64,000 bases of DNA from Sphingobacterium arenae (GCF_014692505.1 NZ_JACNYK010000006.1:186001-250000); one strand, 5' to 3'. Shown: positions 52,921-63,214, counted from the stretch's first letter. Notes: generated by a model not told the origin, from the sequence alone. Translations and numbers: made by a program.

Positions 52921-55080
52921 ATGTATTTAAAAAAAATAGCTTATATGTTTAAGAATATTGTATTTGGTCTGGCTTTAATTTCATTTATAGCGTGTGGATC
53001 AAAACCCCGGGTGAGTTTGGAGGAAGAAGCATTACAATTAAAACCATCGGCACAACACGAAGTTATTGCCGCCGAGGTGGCCAACCTGTTGGAGAACTAT
53101 AGCTATAAAAAGGTACCGATGACGGATTCGCTGTCACGCATCGTTTTTACGAACTTGCTAAAATCGATGGATCAAGGACGGAATTACCTCCTTCAATCCG
53201 ATATTGATGATTTCAAGCAATTTGAAAATGCCATTAGTCAAGACTTTAGGAAAGGTGATCTATCTGCGCCGTTCTATATTTTCAATATCTATTCACAACG
53301 TTATTTGGAAGCGATGGAATATGCGTTATCTCAAGTCGATGCGCCACATGATTTTGAAATCGATGAGAAATACGTGGCATACAGAGAGAAGCTTCCTTAT
53401 TTCAAGGACGAAACGGAACTGAAAGACCAGTGGCGTAAACGTGTGAAATACGATTTACTGAATTTGCGGTTGACAAGTACAGATAAAGATTCTGTGGATA
53501 TGGAAAAACACAAAGAAACATTGCGCAAGCGGTACAAAAACTTAGTTAGCCAAGCAAAACAGACTAATTCCAATGATGCGTTTCAGCTGGTCATGACCGC
53601 ACTGACAGATGCCGTTGATCCACATACGACTTACTATAACCCTTCGTTTGCACAAGCATTTAACGAAAGCATGTCCAATACTTTTGAAGGTATCGGCGCA
53701 CGTTTATCAATGGAAAACGAAATGGTCACGATCAAGGAGATCATTGCGGGAGGTCCGGCCTTTAAAGACAAAAGCTTAAATGTGGACGATAGAATTATCG
53801 GTGTAGCGCAAGGAGAAGGCGAATTTGAGGATATTATCGGATGGCGTTTAGATGCCGCAGTTGCAAAAATAAAGGGACCGAAAAATACGGTTGTGCGATT
53901 GAAAGTTATTCCGGCTGGGCAAGAGCTTACAGCACAGCCGAAAGTGGTGGCATTAAGTAGGGATAAGATTGTTATTGAAGAAGAATCTGCACAGAAAGAG
54001 ATAAAGCAGGTGAAAGGCGACGATGGAAAAACGTATAAAGTAGGGCTTATCAAATTACCAAAATTCTATATTGAGTTTGAGGCGTACCGGCGGGGCGATC
54101 CAAATTACAAGAGTACGACGAGAGATGTTCGACTGATTTTGGATACCCTTCGTCAAGAAAATGTGGATGCGGTTGTGTTAGACTTAAGAAATAATGGTGG
54201 CGGTTCCTTACAGGAAGCTATTGAATTGACCGGATTGTTTATTGACAAGGGACCGGTTGTCCAGGTGCGCGACGTGCGTAATCGGGTAGATATAGAAAGC
54301 GATAAAGATGCAGGTGTTGCTTGGGATGGTCCGTTTGGTGTGCTAATCAATCGTTTCTCAGCATCAGCCTCCGAGATTTTTGCCGGGGCGATTCAGGATT
54401 ACGGAAGAGGGGTGGTGCTGGGAACCCAGTCATATGGAAAAGGGACTGTACAATCGGCTATTGATATGTCACGTTTTATTAGTGCAACGAATAAATTGTT
54501 ATTAAAGGCTAAAGGTCTAGACAAAGATCCCGATACGCCAACAGGTGCTCCAGAATTTGGTCAAATCAATATTACGATGGGGAAATTTTATCGTGTAACA
54601 GGAAGCAGTACGCAACATAAAGGAGTGGTGCCCGATATTACTTTCCCTACCCAATATGCAGCAGAAAAGTTTGGCGAAAGTTCTGAACCTTCGGCCTTGC
54701 CTTGGGATCAGATTAAGTCTTCGAACTTTACAGCAGTGGCAGATTTGACAAGTTTAAAGAACCAATTAAAAGAAGTTCACGAATTGCGAATGGAAAAATC
54801 TCCTGAGTATGCTTATCTATTGGAAGATATTGAGGAATTTCAGGAACTGGATTCTATTCAAGAGATCAGCTTGAACCAAAATAAATTAAAAGAAGAGCGG
54901 GAGAAGACCCGAGCGAAAAACAGAGCGCGAATAAACAAGGGCTTAGAACTGCGCGGTTTACCATTATGGAAAGAGGGAGAACCGCAACCCAAAACAGATT
55001 TTGATTTTATCTTAGACGAAAGTTTATCCGTAATGGCAGATTATATACGGCTTGGACAGACTAAGTTGGCAAAGAAATAA
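52921..55080 (+). CDS. Carboxy-terminal (tail-specific) processing protease, S41 family
   Basis: The 719-residue lipoprotein (signal ending SFIAC) resembles Prc/Tsp proteases that trim or degrade envelope proteins from the C terminus. A helical N part is followed by a PDZ domain (about residues 240-330, with GIGARLSMENEMVTIKEI and GGPAF), the S41 core with VVLDLRNNGGGSLQEAIEL, the catalytic Ser region RFSASASEIFAGA and Lys in QSYGKGTVQ, and a C-terminal DUF3340-type helical tail. ATG 52921 is chosen; a TTG two codons upstream would be odd. It diverges from the TPR gene. Confidence 0.93.
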   Translation: MYLKKIAYMFKNIVFGLALISFIACGSKPRVSLEEEALQLKPSAQHEVIAAEVANLLENYSYKKVPMTDSLSRIVFTNLLKSMDQGRNYLLQSDIDDFKQFENAISQDFRKGDLSAPFYIFNIYSQRYLEAMEYALSQVDAPHDFEIDEKYVAYREKLPYFKDETELKDQWRKRVKYDLLNLRLTSTDKDSVDMEKHKETLRKRYKNLVSQAKQTNSNDAFQLVMTALTDAVDPHTTYYNPSFAQAFNESMSNTFEGIGARLSMENEMVTIKEIIAGGPAFKDKSLNVDDRIIGVAQGEGEFEDIIGWRLDAAVAKIKGPKNTVVRLKVIPAGQELTAQPKVVALSRDKIVIEEESAQKEIKQVKGDDGKTYKVGLIKLPKFYIEFEAYRRGDPNYKSTTRDVRLILDTLRQENVDAVVLDLRNNGGGSLQEAIELTGLFIDKGPVVQVRDVRNRVDIESDKDAGVAWDGPFGVLINRFSASASEIFAGAIQDYGRGVVLGTQSYGKGTVQSAIDMSRFISATNKLLLKAKGLDKDPDTPTGAPEFGQINITMGKFYRVTGSSTQHKGVVPDITFPTQYAAEKFGESSEPSALPWDQIKSSNFTAVADLTSLKNQLKEVHELRMEKSPEYAYLLEDIEEFQELDSIQEISLNQNKLKEEREKTRAKNRARINKGLELRGLPLWKEGEPQPKTDFDFILDESLSVMADYIRLGQTKLAKK

Positions 55081-55086
55081 AATTAA

Positions 55087-55110
55087 TAGAGACGCTAAAC
55101 GGCGTCTCTA
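55087..55110. terminator. Bidirectional hairpin between the protease gene and rnhB
   Basis: TAGAGACGC (55087-55095) and GCGTCTCTA (55102-55110) pair perfectly around a six-base loop between two convergent genes. There is no long T tail, but position suggests a shared terminator. Confidence 0.55.
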
Positions 55111-55124
55111 CTTGTTTCATATCA

Positions 55125-55721
55125 TCAAAACATCTTCAGCTGGGGGTCAGTAACCCGAAATGATTTTCTATGGTGTGGGCTGATACCGTGTTGCAAGATG
55201 GCATTGCGGTGCTTAATGGTTGGATATCCTTTATTGGACAGCCAATCATAATAAGGGAATTCATTTGCTAGCGAATGCATATATTCATCCCGGTAGGTCT
55301 TGGCTAAGATCGATGCAGCCGCTAGAGAAAGGTATTTCCCATCGCCCTTTACAATACATTGATGGGGGATATCTTGATATGCCTTGAATCTGTTACCATC
55401 AACAATAATATAAGCCGCTTTTGTTTTCAGCAGATCCAATGCGCGGTGCATGGCCAAATAGGAAGCGTTTAAAATATTGATATGGTCAATTTCTTCTGCA
55501 GATACACTCGCTACGGCAAAATCTAAAGCCTCTTTCTCAATAATAGGACGTAAAGTCTTTCTTTTCTTTTCCGAAAGCTGCTTGGAGTCATTAAGCAGTT
55601 CATTACAGTAGTCCGGCGGAAAAATAACGGCTGCGGCAAATACGGGTCCTGCTAGGCAGCCTCTTCCAGCTTCGTCGCATCCTGCTTCCATTACATCACG
55701 TTGAAAAGTTGATAATAACAT
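55125..55721 (-). CDS. rnhB: Ribonuclease HII
   Basis: RNase HII cuts RNA in RNA-DNA hybrids and removes single ribonucleotides from DNA. From the ATG at 55721 the protein has 198 residues, typical for the family, and opens with EAGCDEAGRGCLAGPV, whose Asp and Glu are catalytic; ASYLAMHRAL and IIVDGNRF carry further conserved residues. A Met 14 codons upstream adds a hydrophobic stretch that is not in the family and is not used. The gene converges on the protease gene. The gap to the next gene at 55976 holds nothing I can name. Confidence 0.95.
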   Translation of the reverse strand: MLLSTFQRDVMEAGCDEAGRGCLAGPVFAAAVIFPPDYCNELLNDSKQLSEKKRKTLRPIIEKEALDFAVASVSAEEIDHINILNASYLAMHRALDLLKTKAAYIIVDGNRFKAYQDIPHQCIVKGDGKYLSLAAASILAKTYRDEYMHSLANEFPYYDWLSNKGYPTIKHRNAILQHGISPHHRKSFRVTDPQLKMF

Positions 55722-55975
55722 TTTGCTAAAATACAAAACCGAGATGTAAATAAGCATGAACACATAAAGAAATGATTATCTGCGATGAGTTCGCAAGCTC
55801 GGTTATTTACACGAGCTCCCATCGACCATAAAAATGAAATAAATAGATGAAAATGACCGGACTGTATGTAACATGTGTGTGATATTCGATAAAAAAGAAG
55901 AAATGCTTTTTTACTTTGATATGATCGCTGAGTCTATACATAGAGCATTTAAATGAAGTAGAATAACAACTAACA

Positions 55976-56698
55976 ATGAAAGCATTTCTTCTCGGCATAA
56001 TAGTAATTGTAGGAATGGGTGAATCTTTTGCACAAAAGAAGCAAAAGATGATCATCCAGTCGGTGACGGATATAACGATTGATGCAGATTTAGTGGAGTG
56101 GGATACGTTAAATAACGTTGCAGAAGAAGGTTTTTGGTTCTTCCGATTGGGACAAGACGCTTCCAATCTCTACATCGCTATTCGTGTAGAAAATCAAATG
56201 CTACAGCATCTAGCCGTTAGAAATGGTGTTTTGCTGACTGTCCAATCCAATCATAGAAACAGAGACGACATCCAATTTCTATTTCCTTACCCCGACAGCG
56301 AAGTGAAACGCGCTATGTTGCGTGAGGATCACGATTCTGATGGGGCTTATAAAACAGATTTGATCAACCGATCGCGCGGATATTTTGTGTATGGCTTCCC
56401 AACGGTGCCAAATGGATTGTTGTCCTTGCAAAATGCTTATGGACTGCAAGCAAAAGCGCGTATCAACGACGGGAAGCTCTATTATGAAGCGGTTGTACCG
56501 AAATCGTTATTGGATTATACGACACCTGTTGCGACGTTCAAGCTTGGTATTTATGATGGTTTTACACCCTTAATCTCGTCTAAGAAAGTTGTCTCGAGCC
56601 GCTCAGGGGGAATGTACGGTGGCTATCGCGGACGACCGGCTCCCAAATCAAAGGATAAGTTGACCTTGGCCGTGCTTTTAGAAACAATATTAAATTAG
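55976..56698 (+). CDS. Small secreted beta-sandwich protein (CBM9/DOMON-like)
   Basis: The 240-residue protein has a Sec signal (ending ESFAQ) and a beta-rich domain of the CBM9/DOMON-like kind: VTDITIDADLVEWDTL is the usual opening, with NLYIAIRVENQ and YYEAVVPKSLLDY further on. The C terminus holds a Gly/Arg-rich stretch SGGMYGGYRGRP. The following gene, which starts 14 bases later, encodes a barrel protein that also has a Gly/Arg-rich segment, so the two probably act together at the outer membrane. The ligand is unknown. Confidence 0.7.
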   Translation: MKAFLLGIIVIVGMGESFAQKKQKMIIQSVTDITIDADLVEWDTLNNVAEEGFWFFRLGQDASNLYIAIRVENQMLQHLAVRNGVLLTVQSNHRNRDDIQFLFPYPDSEVKRAMLREDHDSDGAYKTDLINRSRGYFVYGFPTVPNGLLSLQNAYGLQAKARINDGKLYYEAVVPKSLLDYTTPVATFKLGIYDGFTPLISSKKVVSSRSGGMYGGYRGRPAPKSKDKLTLAVLLETILN

Positions 56699-56712
56699 CA
56701 TACGATAAAAAA

Positions 56713-59532
56713 ATGAAAGGTTTTTTGAAAATAGTTTGTGGTTTGGCGGTTTGGTTATCCGCTTCCAATGCGATTGCACAAACAGGTAGAACGGTGCAAG
56801 GCATGTTGCGGGATAATGAATCAAGAGTAGTGGCCGGGGCGTCTGTGCAGTTGGAAGGCGATAAGGACACACTAGGCACAAGTGCTTCCCCGGCAGGCAT
56901 ATTTACATTTAATAATGTAAAATCACAGACGTTTACGGTGAAAGTCACGAGTTTGGGTTTTGAACCTTTTGAGCAGCAATTCAACTTTTCGCCGGGACAG
57001 GATAAAATGGTAATTCCGTCTTTTCAATTACAGGGGATAGCAAATATGCTGGAGGAAGTAATTGTCGATGGTGTAATTACCGTACAAGTGAAAGGAGACA
57101 CTATCGAATATGCTACAAAGGACTTAAAATTAAGGGAAGGGGCGCTGGCAGAGGATGCTTTAAAGCGCTTACAAGGTGTGGAAGTCGATAAAGATGGGAA
57201 TGTAACAGCACAGGGAGAACAGATTACACGCGTCCGTATCAATGGAAAAGATTTTTTTGGTGGTGATGTGAAAACGGCCACACAGAACCTACCCGCAAAT
57301 ATCATTGAAAAGATGCAGGTGGTTGATGATTATGGTGATATGGCAAACTTGACCGGAAATAGAACGGGCGACTCGGAAAAGGTTTTAAATATTCAGATCG
57401 ATCCGGAATATAATAAAGGCCAAATGGCGACCGTACGTGTAGGTTATGGAACGGAAGAACGTTTCCAAACCACCGGGATGTGGATGGGGCTTACCGATAA
57501 AACCCAGGTTTCCGTATTGGGGAACTTAAACAATATGAACGCCAGCTTATTCGATTTTAATACGATGGGTGGCGGTGCGCGTCGGCGTATGGGCGGAGGG
57601 GGTGGTCGCGGGGGCGGCATGGCTGGTGGTTCTGATGGTATCACCAAGGTGGGGTCCATTGGTTTAAATGTCCGTCATGATTTTAGTGATAAGCTTAAAG
57701 TCTATGGGTCGTATTCGTTTGGTCGGGACGACAATAATACACAAACGCAGTCGTTCACCGAATATATCGGACAAAATATGGGGGTTGATAGTGATCAAGA
57801 TAATAATCGCATTCGCACCAACCATCGTTTGGAAGCAAACGTCGAATGGAATATTTCGGAAAAAGACTATTTGAAGTTAACACCACAATTTGGCTTTAAC
57901 AAGAATGATGCTGATAATCTGGATAATTCTACGTTTTATTTGGATAATGTGCTGGACTATACACAAGTGCAGACCCAATTAAATGGTAGCAATGCGCCGC
58001 GTTATGGAATCAGCGGATTGTATAACAGAAGGCTGAATGAAAAGGGAAGAAATTTCTTTATCAACTTTAATTACGACAATGCCGTTTCAGAAAATGATTA
58101 TAACCAGATTTTAGATCGTCTTATCTATGATCCGAATAATCAGGATCAAGAAATTGGGAAGATTTGGGAACAGACCATCCGGGAAGCACGAAATAAAAGT
58201 TGGAATGCCGGAACATCTGTTTCTTATACAGAGCCTCTTGGAGAAAACAGTCGTATGGAGCTGACATATGATTTCAATGTTAACAACTATGATAATTTTG
58301 ATCGACAAAATGGATTCGACAGAAACGGTAACCCGATTGATAACGCCATAGACAATGCGGCGGTATTAAACTACGCGTATGATTACGATTATGCCTTTAA
58401 TTCGCATCGAGTTGGGGCGAACTATTCGTATGACAAGGATAAAATTAAGTATAGTATAGGTGCTGCGGTTCAACCCACCGTTTTGAGCGGGAATGCATAC
58501 AGTGCGTCGGAATCTGCGGTTATTAGCCGGAATAACTTTAATGTTATTCCGATCGCTCGTTTTGAATATCGGTTTTCAAGACAATCCAATATCACCTTCA
58601 ATTATTCCGCGCGTGCTTCCGAACCAGGGGTGTCGCAGATATTGCCTTTCGAGGTGAGTACAAACCGTACGAGTACCACGATCGGAAATCCGAATCTAGA
58701 TCCGGAATTCCAACACAGCGGACGGATTCGTTTCCGCAGTGGCGACTTCCAGAAAGGCAAGACATTCTTCGCGACGGTCAGTGCTAATTTGACCAATGAC
58801 AAAATTGTTTCTTTTAATAAACGTTATCCGGTCGAGGGCGATGGTATATACCAAGAAGTACGTTACTTGAACGAATCGGAACCTGTTTATTCGGTTAATT
58901 CGTTTTACCACCTAGGTCGATCGTTGAAAGATAAGACCTATAACATCATGTATATGGGGAGTGTGAATTATAATAAGAATATCGCCTATATCGCGGAGGA
59001 TCCAGATGCATTAGAAGGTGATAAAAATGTGACCAATAATACGGTCTTAATGCAGGGACTGTTCTTTCGGTATACGCCGTCAGAGAAACTGGAAATTAGT
59101 CCTGGCGCGCGGTACTCTTACAACATTACCAAATCATCCTTGCCGCAGTATTCACAAGGCAATGTTTCGTCGTTTTCGCCAACGCTGATCGGTTCTGTAA
59201 ATATCACGCCGACAACCATTTTTGGTGCAGACGTTTCCAAGACGTTCAATAGAGGCTACCGAGCCACTGAAAATCCATTTATCATCAATAGCTATATAGA
59301 GCAGCGCATGTTGAAGGGACAACGGGGGACGATACGCTTACAGGCTTTTGACTTGTTAGACCAGCAAATTAATATCAATAGAACGGTTGGTGATATATTG
59401 ACAGATTCTCGTACCAATCGTTTGGGAAGGTACTTTATGTTGACCTTTACCTTTAGATTTCAGAAATTTTCGGGAATGAATCCTTTCCAAGAAGAAAGCG
59501 GATCAAGGGGGATGAGACGACCAAGGATGTAA
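56713..59532 (+). CDS. Outer-membrane beta-barrel protein (OMP_b-brl_3-type)
   Basis: The 939-residue protein has a Sec signal (ending NAIAQ), a carboxypeptidase-regulatory-like domain (residues about 24-105) with VAGASVQLEGDKD and VTSLGFEPFEQQF, a plug-like region with LREGALAEDALKRLQGVEVD and RVRINGKDFFGGDV, and a long barrel to the end (YFMLTFTFRFQKF). A clear TonB box was not seen, fitting the OMP_b-brl_3 family more than classical SusC. Residues about 285-305 form a Gly/Arg-rich loop (MGGGARRRMGGGGGRGGG). It follows the small secreted protein by 14 bases and likely partners it. The substrate is unknown. Confidence 0.82.
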   Translation: MKGFLKIVCGLAVWLSASNAIAQTGRTVQGMLRDNESRVVAGASVQLEGDKDTLGTSASPAGIFTFNNVKSQTFTVKVTSLGFEPFEQQFNFSPGQDKMVIPSFQLQGIANMLEEVIVDGVITVQVKGDTIEYATKDLKLREGALAEDALKRLQGVEVDKDGNVTAQGEQITRVRINGKDFFGGDVKTATQNLPANIIEKMQVVDDYGDMANLTGNRTGDSEKVLNIQIDPEYNKGQMATVRVGYGTEERFQTTGMWMGLTDKTQVSVLGNLNNMNASLFDFNTMGGGARRRMGGGGGRGGGMAGGSDGITKVGSIGLNVRHDFSDKLKVYGSYSFGRDDNNTQTQSFTEYIGQNMGVDSDQDNNRIRTNHRLEANVEWNISEKDYLKLTPQFGFNKNDADNLDNSTFYLDNVLDYTQVQTQLNGSNAPRYGISGLYNRRLNEKGRNFFINFNYDNAVSENDYNQILDRLIYDPNNQDQEIGKIWEQTIREARNKSWNAGTSVSYTEPLGENSRMELTYDFNVNNYDNFDRQNGFDRNGNPIDNAIDNAAVLNYAYDYDYAFNSHRVGANYSYDKDKIKYSIGAAVQPTVLSGNAYSASESAVISRNNFNVIPIARFEYRFSRQSNITFNYSARASEPGVSQILPFEVSTNRTSTTIGNPNLDPEFQHSGRIRFRSGDFQKGKTFFATVSANLTNDKIVSFNKRYPVEGDGIYQEVRYLNESEPVYSVNSFYHLGRSLKDKTYNIMYMGSVNYNKNIAYIAEDPDALEGDKNVTNNTVLMQGLFFRYTPSEKLEISPGARYSYNITKSSLPQYSQGNVSSFSPTLIGSVNITPTTIFGADVSKTFNRGYRATENPFIINSYIEQRMLKGQRGTIRLQAFDLLDQQININRTVGDILTDSRTNRLGRYFMLTFTFRFQKFSGMNPFQEESGSRGMRRPRM

Positions 59533-59549
59533 ATGTCCTTTTTTATTTC

Positions 59550-59557
59550 TACTTTTG
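59550..59557 (+). promoter_or_regulatory. Possible -7 box for the M16 peptidase gene
   Basis: TACTTTTG matches TAnnTTTG and ends 19 bases before the ATG at 59577. A -33 box is not clear. Confidence 0.35.
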
Positions 59558-59576
59558 GGGTTTGACTTTGATAAAT

Positions 59577-60803
59577 ATGGAATATGAAATTATCCGCTTG
59601 GACAACGGTATCCGCGCGGTATTTCACCGTCAGATTTCTCCCATTACGCATACCTGCTTGGTTGTCAATGCCGGCTCTCGAGATGAAGAACTCGGGAAGT
59701 ACGGAGTGGCCCACTTTATTGAGCATTTGCTGTTCAAGAAAACGGAACGACGGTCTACACAACAGATTCTCAGTTATTTGGAAGCTGTAGGAGGCGATTT
59801 AAATGCATACACGACCAAAGAATATACTTGTGTGCACGCCTCCATCCTTAAACCTCACCTGAATAAGGCATTGGATTTATTTGAAGATATTATCTTCCAT
59901 TCTACATTTCCATCAGATGAAATGGAAAAGGAGAAGGGGGTTATCGTAGACGAAATGGCATCTTATCGGGATAATCCCGAAGAATCGATTATGGATGATT
60001 ACGAGGATTTAATTTTTAATCGCTCGGGATTGGGGCACAACATTCTTGGTTGGGAAAAGGATCTGCTGGCTTTTACGAAAGAAGATGTTCAGCAATTTAT
60101 ACATCAGAATTATCAAACGAATGATATTGTCATTGGGATCACAGGAGATTATGAACTAAAGACGGTAGAGAAGATGTTAAGACGTTACTTCGAACCGGTT
60201 AAAGAGAATAAGCAGGTGCGTCCTCGTCAAGGGGCAGCAGTGAATGTAGCAGCACACATCGAATTAAAGAAGCCCATCAATCAGGTACATTATATGTTGG
60301 GTGCGCCGGCGTATAGTATCCGCGACGATCGTAAAACGGGGCTACTGTTGCTTAATAACATGTTGGGGGGATTTGGGATGACTTCAATTCTTAATCTCGC
60401 TGTCCGAGAAAAGTATGGAATTGCGTATACGATTGAATCAAACTATACACTGTTTACAGATACGGGATTGTTTACGATTTATCTTGGTACGGATGAAGAA
60501 AAAATCAAAAGAGCAAAAAAACTCGTTTTCCGGGAACTCGATAAAATAAAAACAAAGGGAGTTTCTGAAAATCAACTGCAAAAAGCAAAACATAAGTTTA
60601 AGGGGCAAATAGCGCTCGCGGAGGAAAATAGAATGAGTATGATTATTGCAGAAGCAAAAAATGTCATGGACTATGATCGGGTGATAACGCTAAATGAAGT
60701 TTTTGAAAAAATAGATGCGGTATCTGCTAGCGAGCTATTGTCTACTGCACAGGATATTTTTGATGATAAGAAACTCACGTCCTTAGCATTTGTTCCGGAA
60801 TAG
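59577..60803 (+). CDS. M16-family zinc peptidase (processing peptidase-like)
   Basis: The 408-residue protein is a single M16 (insulinase/MPP-like) peptidase. The zinc motif HxxEH is in VAHFIEHLLFK (about residue 43), with the third ligand Glu in IVDEMASYRDNPEESI. The second half contains the inactive M16_C fold with GFGMTSILNLAVREKYGIAY. The length is half that of fused PqqL-like proteins. Processing of secreted or signal-derived peptides is the usual role of such free-standing enzymes. ATG 59577 is used; a TTG five codons earlier is unlikely. Confidence 0.92.
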   Translation: MEYEIIRLDNGIRAVFHRQISPITHTCLVVNAGSRDEELGKYGVAHFIEHLLFKKTERRSTQQILSYLEAVGGDLNAYTTKEYTCVHASILKPHLNKALDLFEDIIFHSTFPSDEMEKEKGVIVDEMASYRDNPEESIMDDYEDLIFNRSGLGHNILGWEKDLLAFTKEDVQQFIHQNYQTNDIVIGITGDYELKTVEKMLRRYFEPVKENKQVRPRQGAAVNVAAHIELKKPINQVHYMLGAPAYSIRDDRKTGLLLLNNMLGGFGMTSILNLAVREKYGIAYTIESNYTLFTDTGLFTIYLGTDEEKIKRAKKLVFRELDKIKTKGVSENQLQKAKHKFKGQIALAEENRMSMIIAEAKNVMDYDRVITLNEVFEKIDAVSASELLSTAQDIFDDKKLTSLAFVPE

Positions 60804-60893
60804 ATAAAAGAATTTTTTATTTTTGACGCAATACCAAAAGTGGGAAACTAAGATATAATGAATTCCCATCAACCATAACGAAAAAACAAATAG

Positions 60894-61784
60894 ATGAAAA
60901 CAGCCTATATTTTCCCAGGTCAAGGCGCTCAGTTCGTAGGAATGGGACAGGATCTATATAACTTAAATGAAGAGACGAAATCTCTTTTCGAGCAAGCAAA
61001 TGATATTTTAGGTTTCCGTATTACCGATATTATGTTTTCGGGAACGGATGAGGATTTGAAACAGACCAAAGTGACACAACCAGCTATTTTTCTACACTCC
61101 GTGATTTTGGCGAAAGCTTTGGGTGATAGTTTTCAGCCGGCGATGGTCGCGGGACATTCGTTAGGCGAATTCTCCGCGTTGGTAGCAGCAGGCGCGTTAT
61201 CTTTTGAAGATGGTCTCAAATTGGTAGCAAAGCGCGCCAACGCGATGCAGAAAGCATGCGAAGCACAACCGTCGACAATGGCGGCGATTTTAGGGTTAGA
61301 GGATGAAACGGTAGAGAAAATTTGTGCGCAAGTAGAAGACGTGGTAGTGGCGGCAAATTACAATTGTCCCGGACAATTGGTTATTTCGGGCACAATAGAG
61401 GGGGTAGATAAAGCCTGCGTTTTGTTGACGGAAGCTGGCGCTAAACGAGCTTTAAAGTTAAACGTCGGCGGGGCATTCCATTCTCCTTTGATGGAACCCG
61501 CGAAGGTGGAATTGCAGGAGGCGATTGAAGAAACGGAAATCAAATCCCCTATTTGTCCTATTGTCCAAAATGTGGATGCAAAACCTTATACCGATCCGGC
61601 ACAGATCAAAGCAAATTTAATCGCACAATTAACTGGAGCTGTTCGTTGGACACAAACGGTACAACAAATGTTGGCGGATGGGATCGAAGCGTTTGTAGAA
61701 GTTGGCCCCGGAAACGTCCTTCAAGGTTTGGTTAAAAAGGTCGATCGTTCGGTACCAACCTCGGCAGCAGCGATTAGTGAATAG
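60894..61784 (+). CDS. fabD: Malonyl-CoA:ACP transacylase
   Basis: FabD loads malonyl groups onto acyl carrier protein for fatty acid synthesis. The 296-residue protein shows FPGQGAQFVGMGQDLYN at the start, the nucleophile Ser in GHSLGEFSALVAAG, the oxyanion Gln in YNCPGQLVISG, and the catalytic His in GGAFHSPLMEP. The size is normal. It stands alone between an M16 gene and a terminator; the rest of the fatty acid genes are not in the window. Confidence 0.96.
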   Translation: MKTAYIFPGQGAQFVGMGQDLYNLNEETKSLFEQANDILGFRITDIMFSGTDEDLKQTKVTQPAIFLHSVILAKALGDSFQPAMVAGHSLGEFSALVAAGALSFEDGLKLVAKRANAMQKACEAQPSTMAAILGLEDETVEKICAQVEDVVVAANYNCPGQLVISGTIEGVDKACVLLTEAGAKRALKLNVGGAFHSPLMEPAKVELQEAIEETEIKSPICPIVQNVDAKPYTDPAQIKANLIAQLTGAVRWTQTVQQMLADGIEAFVEVGPGNVLQGLVKKVDRSVPTSAAAISE

Positions 61785-61810
61785 GAATATTAGAAACAAC
61801 TGCTGGAATA

Positions 61811-61839
61811 AAAAAAAGCCACAAGAAGTGGCTTTTTTT
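61811..61839. terminator. Terminator between fabD and the aldo/keto reductase gene
   Basis: AAAAAAGCCAC and GTGGCTTTTTT pair around aagaa, giving poly-T on both strands, so it can serve both convergent genes. Confidence 0.85.
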
Positions 61840-61873
61840 AACATAATGTCGCTTTAGAGCGACGCATTGCATA

Positions 61874-62857
61874 TTAATACTTCCCCCGGATTTCTTGACG
61901 AATGCGCTCGGTATAGAGTCTTTTAAGCTTTTGGACGGTATCGTTATCGAGGTCCGGTTGTTTTGCGGCTGCGATATTGGACTGTACCTGCTCCACTTTG
62001 CTTGCTCCGGGAATGACGGTTGTGATTGCTGGATGCTGCAATATCCATTTGATACTTTGTTGTGCCAAGTTTCCTTCGGGAAGGATGCCCCTGATTTCCT
62101 CCAATAGTTCGATGCCTTTTTCAAACGCAATCCCACTGAAAGTTTCACCTACATTAAAAGCATCGCCGTTGGCATTATAATGGCGGTGATCGTTATCGTT
62201 AAAGATTGTCGATCGGTTAAATTTTCCACTCAGGAGCCCGCTAGCCAAGGGTACCCGGGCGATAAGCGCTGTCCCTTGCACGATGGCTTTGTCAAAAAAT
62301 TCATCTGCTAGATGCTGGCGGAACAGATTGAATATAATTTGTAGAGCAGCGACATCCTGATGCTCGAGACAGATAAGCGCTTCTTCAACCGTCTCGACAC
62401 TGACACCGAAATGCTGGATAAGACCCTCTTCCTGTATACGGCGGAGATGGTCAAAAACTTCTCCTTTACGAAGAACTTCAGTCGGAATACAGTGTAGCTG
62501 CTCCAGATACAGTTGGTCCAATCCAAGATGTGTCAAGGAATCCTCTACATGCCGTCGTATAGTGTCATACGTAAAGTTTTGCGGCCATCCGTTTGGAGCA
62601 TCGTTCCGCCTACCCAATTTCGTTGCGACATAAACCTTCTTGTCGGTCTGTTTTAGGAATTTTCCAATCAGGCGTTCGCTGGTTCCCATGCCATAAACGT
62701 CGGCTGTATCGATAAAATTCCCACCTGCTTCTACATACGTGTTTAGGATGTCCAATGCATTGGTTTCGTCTATTTGTCCCCAATCGGCACTCCCCAACTG
62801 CCAAGTTCCCAATCCTATTGCCGCAATCTGGTCACCTTTAAAAATGCTATAATTCAT
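61874..62857 (-). CDS. Aldo/keto reductase
   Basis: The 327-residue cytoplasmic NAD(P)H-dependent oxidoreductase has the AKR catalytic set: Asp and Tyr in DTADVYGMGTSE, Lys in VATKLGRRND, and His in YLEQLHCIPTE. The NADPH-binding end includes IKWILQHPAITTVIPGASK. The physiological substrate is not predictable. The ATG overlaps by an ATGA a 43-codon open stretch upstream that lacks a good start codon (see rejected items). The right flank, 62858-63214, holds no gene I can support. Confidence 0.93.
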   Translation of the reverse strand: MNYSIFKGDQIAAIGLGTWQLGSADWGQIDETNALDILNTYVEAGGNFIDTADVYGMGTSERLIGKFLKQTDKKVYVATKLGRRNDAPNGWPQNFTYDTIRRHVEDSLTHLGLDQLYLEQLHCIPTEVLRKGEVFDHLRRIQEEGLIQHFGVSVETVEEALICLEHQDVAALQIIFNLFRQHLADEFFDKAIVQGTALIARVPLASGLLSGKFNRSTIFNDNDHRHYNANGDAFNVGETFSGIAFEKGIELLEEIRGILPEGNLAQQSIKWILQHPAITTVIPGASKVEQVQSNIAAAKQPDLDNDTVQKLKRLYTERIRQEIRGKY

Positions 62858-63214
62858 TTCTTTTCTATATTAAATGCCAATTCTATTTTCCTGCGATGTT
62901 GTTCAGAACTATCATCGAATAATGTAATGCCTTTTAGGCAAGTTCGAATATAGGGGATTTTCAGAAATTCTTTGCCTCCTACGCCAAATTATACACCTTT
63001 TTGAACAATAACTCCTCCTGCGGGATGCGTCATATATGCATCTTGCGCTTAATAAACTGAAGAGTTAAATAGATGATAAATAGCGAGGGAGAATTGTGTT
63101 TATGTGCGCGATCAAGGGCTGTTGGGTAGATGTACTGGGAATATGCCGGCGACACGTCGGAAGGAACTGCGCTAGGCAGTGTATAATGGGATTATGAATA
63201 GAAAATAAGACGAG

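Noticed and set aside
62858..62990. A 43-codon open stretch on the minus strand overlapping the aldo/keto reductase start by ATGA.
   Set aside because: It has no acceptable start codon before an in-frame stop, resembles no family I know, and an open run of this length is common by chance.
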